Shown: positions 6,130 through 12,429 of the stretch, in pieces | Numbering within the stretch: position 1 is the stretch's first letter | Layout of the letters: each line of letters opens with the position of its first letter | Source of the DNA: Bacillota bacterium | GTDB taxonomy: Bacteria; Bacillota_A; Clostridia; Lutisporales; Lutisporaceae | Reading direction: 5' to 3' | Assembly: GCA_022706865.1 (NCBI GenBank) | Contig: JAKJBT010000038.1 | Coordinates: 1 to 16,648, forward strand | DNA length: 16,648 bases | Program-made: the position numbers and the translations under genes | Notes under the pieces: generated by a model | Database searches by the model: none | What the model was told of the DNA's origin: nothing | Seen by the model: the letters and a program-made list of their open reading frames with translations, nothing else

Positions 6130-7411
6130 AATGGAAGAGAAGCACTTTCATTCAGTTGTGCTTGATGCGGATAGATGCGTCGGATGTACAAGCTGTTTGA
6201 AGGTATGTCCGACAGAGGCTATAAGGCTGAAAGAAGGGAAAGCCTGTATAATAGGTGAAAAATGCATTGACTGCGGTGAATGCATTAGAATATGTCCAAA
6301 TCATGCAAAGAATGCTGTCACAGACAGAAAAGATATATTAAAGAACTACAAATATACTATTGCTATACCGTCCCTGGTGCTGTACGGGCAATTCCGAGGC
6401 AATGTCGGAATCAATGAAATGCTCACGGCTGTAAAGAAGATAGGCTTTGATGAAATCTTCGAGGCATCTGTAGGGACAGAGATAATAACCAATGTAATAA
6501 AAAACCACATTCTCAAGAATCCTGATAAAAAACGCCCCATAATAAATTCTACCTGCCCTGCTACCCTCAGGCTTATACAGATTAGATTCCCTGAGCTGCT
6601 GCCTAATATCGCGGATATAGAAACACCGATAGAGATAGCGGCACGCATTGCCAAGACTGAGGCTGCCAGAAAGACAGGTTTCCCTATGGAGGAGATAGGA
6701 GTAATCTATATTTCTCCCTGCACAGCCAGAGTGACAAGCGCAAAAAACCCCATAGGCATAAAAAAGTCCTACATTGATGGTGTGCTGTCAATGAAGGATG
6801 TTTATGGCATGATGCTGAGGAATTTAGGCAGTAAAACGGAAGATTTGACCAGGAGTACAAAGGAATCTTTGTTATGGCCGATAACCGGGGGACAGGGAGA
6901 GCCTTTGGGTATAAAAAACTATCTTGCTGTAGATGGAATACATGAGGTTATTAAGATTCTGGAAGAAATTGAAATGGACAAACTTGAGGGATTGGAGTTC
7001 TTTGAGGGAATGGCCTGTGTCGGAGGTTGTGTAGGAGGGCCTCTTACAATAGAGAATCCTTTTATAGCCAGGAGACGCATGAAAACCCTTGCAAAAGGGC
7101 TTCCCAATTCAAATCCCAGTGAGGAAGAGATAAAGGAACAAATAGAAATGTATAAGAGCGGATTTATCCGATTGACTGAAGAAATTGAGCCCAGAGCCGT
7201 AATGCGTCTTGATGATGATATTTATAAATCCATCAAGAAAATGGAAAAGATAAAGGAAATGCTGAAGGAATTGCCCGGAATAGACTGCGGTGTCTGCGGT
7301 GCTCCAACCTGCAAGGCATTTGCAGAGGACATAGTGAAGGGTGAAAGCCAGAATGCAGTTTGTATAGTCAAAACCATGAAAAGTTTTAATAAAGAAAAAC
7401 CGCAATTATAG
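6122..7411 (+). CDS. HydS-like [FeFe]-hydrogenase-domain iron-sulfur protein
   Basis: This 429-residue protein (numbered from GTG 6122) has two N-terminal 4Fe-4S ferredoxin motifs (C19/22/25/29 and C48/51/54/58), an [FeFe]-hydrogenase large-subunit domain (about 80-360) and a C-terminal 4Fe-4S motif (C389/392/397/414). The three H-cluster motifs are altered: L1 reads NSTCP (TSCCP in catalytic enzymes), L2 SPCTAR (MPCxxK) and L3 EGMACVGGC. The four expected H-cluster ligands are present as C145, C200, C299 and C303. The proton-relay cysteine is threonine and the L2 lysine is arginine. Putative sensory group C/D (HydS) hydrogenases are similar, so sensing of H2 or redox state is more likely than fast H2 turnover. 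It overlaps the upstream HATPase gene and sits between two DRTGG genes. Confidence 0.83.
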   Translation: MNKMEEKHFHSVVLDADRCVGCTSCLKVCPTEAIRLKEGKACIIGEKCIDCGECIRICPNHAKNAVTDRKDILKNYKYTIAIPSLVLYGQFRGNVGINEMLTAVKKIGFDEIFEASVGTEIITNVIKNHILKNPDKKRPIINSTCPATLRLIQIRFPELLPNIADIETPIEIAARIAKTEAARKTGFPMEEIGVIYISPCTARVTSAKNPIGIKKSYIDGVLSMKDVYGMMLRNLGSKTEDLTRSTKESLLWPITGGQGEPLGIKNYLAVDGIHEVIKILEEIEMDKLEGLEFFEGMACVGGCVGGPLTIENPFIARRRMKTLAKGLPNSNPSEEEIKEQIEMYKSGFIRLTEEIEPRAVMRLDDDIYKSIKKMEKIKEMLKELPGIDCGVCGAPTCKAFAEDIVKGESQNAVCIVKTMKSFNKEKPQL

Positions 7412-7422
7412 GGAGGGTTAAC

Positions 7423-7758
7423 ATGTTAGTAAGAGATGCCGGAGAAAAAGCAGGATTGAAGCTGTTGGCAGGAGAGGCAGGAACCAGCAGGGAGCTTAAG
7501 GGAGTATATATATGTGATCTTTTAAGCTGGGTTATGGCCCATGCCAGTAAAGGAGACGCATGGATAACTGTGCAGACTCATGCAAATATAGTTGCTGTGG
7601 CAGCTTTGCTTGAATTAGGCTGTATCATTGTACCTGAAGGAGTGGAGGTTGAGGAAGATACCCTCAAAAAAGCAGAGGATGAGGGAGTAGCTGTGTATCA
7701 GTCAGACTTAAGCGCATATGGAATTGCAAAAGAACTATACAGGATGGGAATTGAGTAA
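7423..7758 (+). CDS. DRTGG domain protein, second copy
   Basis: A 111-residue protein resembling the first DRTGG protein in length and fold but strongly diverged. The matching core runs GVYICDLLSWVMAHA (27-41), then AWITVQTHANIVAVAALLEL (46-65), then GCIIVPEGVEV (66-76) and a final GVAVYQSDLSAYGIAKELY (88-106). Such proteins are sometimes annotated as serine kinase-like because the domain occurs in HPr kinase-like proteins, but no P-loop is present, so a kinase role is not supported. It follows the HydS gene by 11 bases with GGGAGGG as SD and is followed at once by the PHP gene. A sensory or adaptor role is inferred. Confidence 0.75.
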   Translation: MLVRDAGEKAGLKLLAGEAGTSRELKGVYICDLLSWVMAHASKGDAWITVQTHANIVAVAALLELGCIIVPEGVEVEEDTLKKAEDEGVAVYQSDLSAYGIAKELYRMGIE

Positions 7759-7759
7759 T

Positions 7760-8473
7760 ATGGAATTTGCGGTGGATTTTCACATACACTCTGCATTATC
7801 ACCATGCGGTGATGAGGATATGACACCATGCAATATAGTGAATATGGCCCTATTGAAAGGGCTCGATATCATAGCGGTTACAGATCACAATTCCTGCAGC
7901 AACCTTCCAGCAGTTATGGAAGCAGCAAAGGAGAACGGATTGATGGTTATTCCGGGAATGGAGGTTCAGACAAAAGAGGAAGTTCATTTATTGTGCCTTT
8001 TTAAGAGAATGGAAGGAGCAATGAAATTAGCGGAGATTGTTTATAATTCCTTACCGGATATTGAGAATAACGAAGAAATTTTTGGACGCCAGCTGATTTT
8101 TAACAGTTCAGATGAAATAATAGGGAAAGAACATAAGCTGCTTCTGTCTTCCACAATACTCTCAGTCAATGATGTGTTCATACTGACCAGAGGGCTTGGA
8201 GGGGTATGCATACCTGCTCATGTAGACAGACAGGGCTTCAGCATCATAACCAACCTTGGCTTTATTCCTCCGGAGCTTAAGGTCAAAACAGTGGAAATAT
8301 CAAAAAGATGCACTCCGGATGCAGCTTTTAAAAAGTATCCTTTTCTTAGCAGATTCAATCACATAATATCCTCTGACGCTCATTATCTTGAAGATATAAG
8401 CGAAAGGGATTTTTTTATTGAGCTGGATTATCTAAGCGTCAGTGAGCTTTTTAACAAGCTGGATCCCAAATAA
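7760..8473 (+). CDS. PHP domain metal-dependent phosphoesterase
   Basis: A 237-residue PHP-family protein, a metal-dependent phosphohydrolase fold related to histidinol phosphatase and the PHP domain of DNA polymerase III. Metal-binding positions are seen in order: DFHIHS (H8, H10), D18 in SPCGDED, VTDHN (D42, H43), E68 in GMEVQ, H76 in EEVHLL, PAHVDR (H154) and SSDAHY (D206, H208), so it is probably active. The real substrate is unknown; nucleotides or phosphorylated proteins are possible. The start is ATG at 7760, one base after the DRTGG stop, so the genes are coupled. A longer frame from 7718 would overlap the DRTGG gene. It is the last gene of the HydS operon; no clear terminator follows. 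Confidence 0.85.
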   Translation: MEFAVDFHIHSALSPCGDEDMTPCNIVNMALLKGLDIIAVTDHNSCSNLPAVMEAAKENGLMVIPGMEVQTKEEVHLLCLFKRMEGAMKLAEIVYNSLPDIENNEEIFGRQLIFNSSDEIIGKEHKLLLSSTILSVNDVFILTRGLGGVCIPAHVDRQGFSIITNLGFIPPELKVKTVEISKRCTPDAAFKKYPFLSRFNHIISSDAHYLEDISERDFFIELDYLSVSELFNKLDPK

Positions 8474-8589
8474 TAAAAAAACCTTAAATAAAAAGAATAC
8501 TCCAAATTAATTATTATATACGGTTTTGGAAAAAACAAACGGGAAAAAGAAAAAATATTAAAATATTTGTTAAAAAAATATCTAATATG

Positions 8590-8598
8590 TGATACAAT
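8590..8598 (+). promoter_or_regulatory. candidate extended -10 promoter of the Hnd-type operon
   Basis: TGATACAAT has a TGN motif before TACAAT. TTGTTA at 8567-8572 would be the -35 box but is 20 bases away, too far for the usual spacing. The 12-bp palindrome TACAATATTGTA overlaps it. Confidence 0.4.
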
Positions 8599-8611
8599 AT
8601 TGTAGGACGTA

Positions 8612-8631
8612 ATTGACAAAATTATGTCAAT
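8612..8631. repeat. inverted repeat, possible redox operator
   Basis: ATTGACA, six bases, TGTCAAT: a perfect 7-bp inverted repeat. The 6-6-6 layout of its TTGACA/TGTCAA core resembles Rex-type operators (TTGTGA-N6-TCACAA), but the half sites differ, so the regulator is not known. It lies just after the likely transcription start. Confidence 0.45.
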
Positions 8632-8637
8632 AAATTC

Positions 8638-8678
8638 TTTCGTGAAAAACAGATAAAAGAGTACAAAAGTTCACGAAA
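8638..8678. repeat. second inverted repeat in the leader
   Basis: TTTCGTGAA (8638-8646) and TTCACGAAA (8670-8678) are perfect 9-base inverted copies separated by 23 bases. It could be paired protein sites or an RNA stem. Confidence 0.5.
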
Positions 8679-8792
8679 CAACAACCTAAATTTTATTGAA
8701 TCAGCACTATATCCTAATGTAATAATTTAAGTGCATTCAATATTAGTTATAACTATTTCCAATTATAAATATTTGAAGGAGGGAACTCTTTA

Positions 8793-9263
8793 ATGTCTGA
8801 CGCAGCAATGAAGGAAAACATGGAGAAATTGGAGGACGTTATCCTGGAGCATAAGGATCAGAAGGGCGCTTTAATACCAATTCTTCATGAAGCACAGGAA
8901 TTATTCGGATATATTCCTGAGGAAGCAATGAAGAGGATATCAGAATTACTAAACATTCCGGTAGCTGAAATATTCGGCGTAGCTACTTTTTATTCAAGGT
9001 TCACCTTGACTCCGAGAGGCAAGCACACAATAAGCGTATGTCTCGGAACAGCCTGCTATGTTAAGAACTCCAAAGGAGTACTTGAAAGGCTTGAAAAAGA
9101 GCTGAATGTAAAAACCGGAGGTACGACAGCGGATGGGAAGTTTACTCTTGAGGCAACCAGGTGCCTGGGCTGCTGTGGCCTTGCTCCGGTAATGACAATT
9201 GGTGAGGATGTATATGGCAAATTGGTTCCGGATGATATCCCGGATATTGTGAAGAAGTATTAA
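8793..9263 (+). CDS. hndA: NuoE/HydC/HndA-like 2Fe-2S subunit
   Basis: A 156-residue thioredoxin-like 2Fe-2S protein, the small subunit of NADH-oxidising flavoprotein modules (NuoE of complex I, HydC of bifurcating hydrogenases, HndA of Hnd-type hydrogenases). The cluster ligands are C83 and C88 (VCLGTAC) and C124 and C128 (CLGCC); all four are present. An N-terminal helical bundle (1-75) includes EAQELFGYIP and GVATFYSRF, both typical of NuoE. It likely passes electrons between NADH/FMN on the NuoF-like partner and ferredoxin or a hydrogenase subunit. It is the first gene of its operon with SD AAGGAGGG, and an ATPase gene follows by 7 bases. Confidence 0.9.
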   Translation: MSDAAMKENMEKLEDVILEHKDQKGALIPILHEAQELFGYIPEEAMKRISELLNIPVAEIFGVATFYSRFTLTPRGKHTISVCLGTACYVKNSKGVLERLEKELNVKTGGTTADGKFTLEATRCLGCCGLAPVMTIGEDVYGKLVPDDIPDIVKKY

Positions 9264-9270
9264 TATCAGG

Positions 9271-9834
9271 ATGAAGGATTTATCACTGCATATTCTTGAT
9301 TTGTCCCAGAATTCGATTTCAGCAGGAGCCAGCCTTGTGGAGATTTCAATAGAAGAAGATACAAAAGCGGATCGATTGACTATCTGTATAAATGACAACG
9401 GTAAGGGAATGGATAAGGAATTTCTTGATAAGGTAATGGATCCCTTTGTGACTACAAGGACAAGCAGAAAGGTCGGATTGGGTATACCTCTTATGCTGGC
9501 AGCATGCAGGAGATGCGAAGGGGATCTTGTCATAGAATCGGAAAAAAATGTGGGAACGCGGCTTACAGCTGTATTCAAGCATAGCCATATAGACAGGGCT
9601 CCTATGGGAAATATGGCTGAAACCATGTTGAGTCTAATTCTTGCAGGATCTGATGTTAATAGGGTTATTGATTTTGTATACAGGCACATTATTGACGGAA
9701 GGGATTTCTGCCTGGATACAAGGGAGATCAGGACTGCTTTGGGTAATGATGTTAACTTGGGGGAGCCCGAGGTTATGATGTGGATTAAGGATTATATAAA
9801 TGAAGGTTTAAAGAATATACGCGGAGGTGTGTAA
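9271..9834 (+). CDS. HATPase-type ATP-binding protein inside the Hnd-type operon
   Basis: A 187-residue protein with a GHKL ATPase domain (about 1-103). The N-box starts with LDLSQNSISAGA (N14), the G1 box is NDNGKGM (41-47, D42), and the G2 box is RKVGLGIPLM (66-75). There is no histidine-kinase dimerisation domain or membrane segment. The C-terminal 80 residues are helical and of no family I know. Proteins like this occur between the NuoE- and HndB-like genes in related clostridia; their job is not established. Regulation or assembly of the complex by phosphorylation is a guess. A weak SD (only AGG close by) suggests coupling to the upstream gene. It is unrelated in detail to the HATPase at 5689. 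Confidence 0.82.
   Translation: MKDLSLHILDLSQNSISAGASLVEISIEEDTKADRLTICINDNGKGMDKEFLDKVMDPFVTTRTSRKVGLGIPLMLAACRRCEGDLVIESEKNVGTRLTAVFKHSHIDRAPMGNMAETMLSLILAGSDVNRVIDFVYRHIIDGRDFCLDTREIRTALGNDVNLGEPEVMMWIKDYINEGLKNIRGGV
9823..9829 (+). promoter_or_regulatory. SD that sets the ferredoxin-like start
   Basis: GGAGGTG contains the upstream in-frame GTG (9827), so the start is ATG at 9836, 8 bases after GGAGG and one base after the ATPase stop. Confidence 0.7.
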
Positions 9835-9835
9835 G

Positions 9836-10204
9836 ATGAAAACAATTCAGGAATTGGAAGAAATCAGAAAGAAAACCCTGGATACGATCAATGTCAGAAA
9901 AGATAGATCCGGCACCAGAATAGTTGTCGGTATGGCAACCTGTGGTATAGCTGCAGGAGCAAGGCCGGTACTTCTAGCAATAATGGACGAAATAAAAAAA
10001 CACGATCTGTCAGATGTGGTAGTTGCCCAGACAGGCTGTATTGGTATGTGCAGGCTTGAGCCTATAGTAGAAGTATATAGACCAGGTGAAGAGAAGGTTA
10101 CTTATGTTAAGGTAAATCCATCCAAGGCCATTAGAATAGTCAATGAACATATTATGAAGGGCAAGGTTGTTGAGGGATATACAATCGGTGCTGAAAGTAA
10201 ATAA
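9836..10204 (+). CDS. hndB: thioredoxin-like 2Fe-2S ferredoxin-type protein (HndB-like)
   Basis: A 122-residue protein matching HndB, the thioredoxin-like 2Fe-2S component encoded between HndA and HndC in Hnd hydrogenase operons. It reads GMATCGIAAGARPV (32-45, C36) and VVVAQTGCIGMCRLEP (61-76, C68 and C72). The usual four-cysteine pattern (C-x4-C and C-x3-C) lacks its second cysteine, with G41 in that place, so the cluster is either bound by three cysteines plus another residue or lost. I recall this glycine as frequent in the HndB branch, so it may be the norm. The start is ATG at 9836, not the frame-internal GTG of the SD. The role is electron transfer, or a structural part of the complex. 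Confidence 0.85.
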   Translation: MKTIQELEEIRKKTLDTINVRKDRSGTRIVVGMATCGIAAGARPVLLAIMDEIKKHDLSDVVVAQTGCIGMCRLEPIVEVYRPGEEKVTYVKVNPSKAIRIVNEHIMKGKVVEGYTIGAESK

Positions 10205-10257
10205 AGGAAGGCTTGAGGGACAGAAAGGAATATAGTAATCTGTAGGAGGTAATATTA

Positions 10258-12051
10258 ATGGAGATGTATCGTTCTCATGTCATGATTTGCAGAGGTACTG
10301 GCTGTACTTCCTCAAATTCTGAACAGATAGCAAAGAACTTTGAAGAAGAAATAAAGAAGCACGGACTTGAAAAAGAAGTTGTTGTGGAAAGAACAGGCTG
10401 CTTTGGGCTTTGTGCACTGGGCCCGGTAGTTATTGTTTATCCGGAAGCTTCTTTCTACAGTTTGGTTAAGCCTGAAGATGTGGAGGAAATTGTAAAGGAA
10501 CATCTGGTAAAGGGCAGAGTTGTGAAGAGGCTGCTTTATGCAGAGTCAGTTGAAGAAAACAAACTAAAAGCCCTTGAAGAAGTTGATTTCTTCAAGAAGC
10601 AGGTCAGGGTTGCATTAAGGAACTGCGGTGTAATTAATCCTGAGAACATAGATGAATATATAGCTTTTGACGGTTATAAGGCTCTTGAAAAGGTACTTAC
10701 CGAAATGACACCGGCGGAAGTAATAGATACAGTTAAGAAATCCGGGCTCAGAGGAAGAGGCGGTGCCGGTTTCCCTACCGGAATGAAATGGGATTTTGCA
10801 TCAAGATCAGTGAATGACCAGAAATATGTTCTCTGTAATGCCGACGAAGGAGATCCGGGTGCATTCATGGACAGAAGCGTTCTGGAAGGGGATCCTCACT
10901 CAATACTTGAAGCTATGACTATTGCCGGTTATGCTATTGGTGCCGGCCAAGGTTATATATATTGCAGAGCAGAATACCCGATAGCTGTTAAACGTCTTGG
11001 AATAGCAATAGGCCAGGCAAGACAGTACGGCCTGCTTGGAGATAATATAATGGGAACAGGCTTTAAATTTGATATTGAATTGAGGCTAGGAGCAGGAGCC
11101 TTTGTATGCGGCGAAGAAACAGCTCTTATGGCTTCCATTGAAGGACAGAGAGGTATGCCAAGGCCAAGGCCTCCGTTCCCTGCAAATAAAGGATTGTTTG
11201 CAAAGCCTACAATACTGAATAACGTTGAAACCTATGCAAACATACCTGTAATATTCAATAAAGGTCCCGAATGGTTTGCCAGCATGGGGACGGAAAAGTC
11301 CAAGGGCACAAAGGTATTCGCCCTTGGCGGCAAGATAAACAATACAGGTCTTGTTGAGATACCTATGGGAACAACATTGAGAGAGGTAATTTATGAAATA
11401 GGCGGAGGATGCCCCAACGGAAAGAAATTCAAAGCCGTTCAGACAGGGGGCCCCTCAGGCGGATGCATTCCTGAAGAACACCTTGATACACCTATTGATT
11501 ATGAAAGTCTTGCTTCATTAGGTTCTATTATAGGTTCCGGCGGTATGATTGTTATGGATGAAGATAATTGTATGGTTGATATAGCAAGGTTCTTCATGGA
11601 TTTCATAGTCGATGAATCCTGCGGAAAGTGCACGCCATGCCGTGAAGGTACAAAGAGAATGCTGGAAATCCTGGAAAGGATAACCGAAGGCAAAGGTGAG
11701 GAAGAAGATATAGAAAAGCTTGAAAATCTTGCAATGAACATAAAGAATTCGGCTCTCTGCGGATTGGGACAGACAGCTCCGAACCCTGTACTTTCAACAA
11801 TAAAGTATTTCAGGAACGAGTATGAAGCCCATATTAAGGAAAAAAGATGTCCGGCAGGAGTATGTAACGAGCTGTTGAATTACATGATAATGGCCGACAA
11901 GTGCAAGGGCTGCGGAATATGTGCCAAGAATTGTCCGCAGCAGTGTATCTCAGGCCAGCCAAAGACTCCTTACACTATTGATTCCAGCAAGTGCATAAAA
12001 TGCGGAGTTTGTATGTCGAAGTGCCCATTCAAGGCAATAACAAGGAAATAG
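10258..12051 (+). CDS. hndC: NuoF/HydB/HndC-like NADH-binding flavoprotein
   Basis: A 597-residue subunit that binds NADH and FMN. Domains in order: a thioredoxin-like 2Fe-2S domain (C11, C16, C48, C52; residues 1-90); the NuoF core (about 130-440) with GLRGRGGAGFPTGMKW (163-178) for FMN and ADEGDPGAFMDR (195-206) for NADH; the 4Fe-4S site SCGKCTPC with C455, C458, C461 and C501; a CPAGVC pair (C531, C536); and two ferredoxin-type 4Fe-4S motifs (C549/552/555/559 and C579/582/585/589). This fits HydB/HndC of bifurcating or NAD(P)-linked [FeFe]-hydrogenases better than complex I, because of the extra clusters. The SD is GGAGG at 10243-10247. A strong terminator follows and no catalytic hydrogenase gene is found nearby. 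Confidence 0.93.
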   Translation: MEMYRSHVMICRGTGCTSSNSEQIAKNFEEEIKKHGLEKEVVVERTGCFGLCALGPVVIVYPEASFYSLVKPEDVEEIVKEHLVKGRVVKRLLYAESVEENKLKALEEVDFFKKQVRVALRNCGVINPENIDEYIAFDGYKALEKVLTEMTPAEVIDTVKKSGLRGRGGAGFPTGMKWDFASRSVNDQKYVLCNADEGDPGAFMDRSVLEGDPHSILEAMTIAGYAIGAGQGYIYCRAEYPIAVKRLGIAIGQARQYGLLGDNIMGTGFKFDIELRLGAGAFVCGEETALMASIEGQRGMPRPRPPFPANKGLFAKPTILNNVETYANIPVIFNKGPEWFASMGTEKSKGTKVFALGGKINNTGLVEIPMGTTLREVIYEIGGGCPNGKKFKAVQTGGPSGGCIPEEHLDTPIDYESLASLGSIIGSGGMIVMDEDNCMVDIARFFMDFIVDESCGKCTPCREGTKRMLEILERITEGKGEEEDIEKLENLAMNIKNSALCGLGQTAPNPVLSTIKYFRNEYEAHIKEKRCPAGVCNELLNYMIMADKCKGCGICAKNCPQQCISGQPKTPYTIDSSKCIKCGVCMSKCPFKAITRK

Positions 12052-12081
12052 AGAAAAGTCAATAAAAAAATAAAAAGCTTC

Positions 12082-12124
12082 AAAAAGGCTGTCTTAGTTG
12101 AAAACACTGAGGCAGCCTTTTTAA
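12082..12124 (+). terminator. terminator of the Hnd-type operon
   Basis: AAAAAGGCTG (12082-12091) pairs with CAGCCTTTTT (12113-12122), and the stem extends inward with some wobble pairs. It begins 31 bases after the flavoprotein stop. The T run is part of the 3' arm. Confidence 0.85.
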
Positions 12125-12173
12125 TCAATACCAATAATCATATATTCCTTGGAATTCTCACGACAAATTTCCT

Positions 12174-12201
12174 TTGACTTTTCAGTCAGCTTTGCTATAT
12201 T
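12174..12201 (+). promoter_or_regulatory. sigma-A promoter of the rnf operon
   Basis: TTGACT (12174-12179) and TATATT (12196-12201) are 16 bases apart. TATTAT two bases further gives an alternative. The -35 box lies in the palindrome TGACT-N4-AGTCA (12175-12188), a possible operator. Confidence 0.65.
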
Positions 12202-12415
12202 ATAATATGTCTGATGTAAACCAGTCATTCTTCACCTCAGAAATAGTATTGTCAGATTGGTGAATAATATTAGCAGAAGAAAATATTCAGAAAATGTTAA
12301 AAGATTATCGAGCAAAAAAAAATGTAACTAAAGGATTTTGTATACACGCGTCGAATAGATACTAATTGTGAGTTTGTTAGGTCTCAATGCAGAGATTTAC
12401 TTATTTATATATATT

Positions 12416-12424
12416 AAGGGGTGA
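12416..12424 (+). promoter_or_regulatory. SD that sets the rnfC start
   Basis: AAGGGGTGA contains the in-frame GTG at 12421, so the start is likely TTG at 12430, 5 bases downstream. Confidence 0.6.
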
Positions 12425-12429
12425 GCAAA

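Larger units (their letters stand above)
8474..8792. promoter_or_regulatory. AT-rich control region ahead of the Hnd-type operon
   Basis: These 319 bases hold no supportable gene. A promoter candidate is TGATACAAT (8590-8598, extended -10). Inverted repeats are TACAATATTGTA (8593-8604), ATTGACA-N6-TGTCAAT (8612-8631), TTTCGTGAA...TTCACGAAA (8638-8646 and 8670-8678) and TAGTTATAACTA (8744-8755). A leader of about 190 bases would carry most of these. No rho-independent hairpin for the upstream operon is clear. Confidence 0.55.
12123..12429. promoter_or_regulatory. upstream region of the rnf operon
   Basis: The region holds no convincing gene. It contains the promoter at 12174-12201 and a leader of about 220 bases. 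An 18-codon frame from 12207 has no SD and is not counted. I see no riboswitch-like structure. Confidence 0.5.

Noticed and set aside
8428..8619. minus-strand 63-residue reading frame in the AT-rich gap
   Set aside because: Starts at a TTG with no SD, consists of Phe/Tyr/Ile/Ser-rich AT-derived sequence, and overlaps the PHP gene end.
8613..8636. TTGACA as the -35 box of the Hnd-type operon promoter
   Set aside because: No -10 box at 16 to 18 bases; TTGACA is better explained as one arm of the inverted repeat.
12207..12263. 18-codon frame in the rnf leader
   Set aside because: No ribosome site and its ATG lies almost on the expected transcription start.
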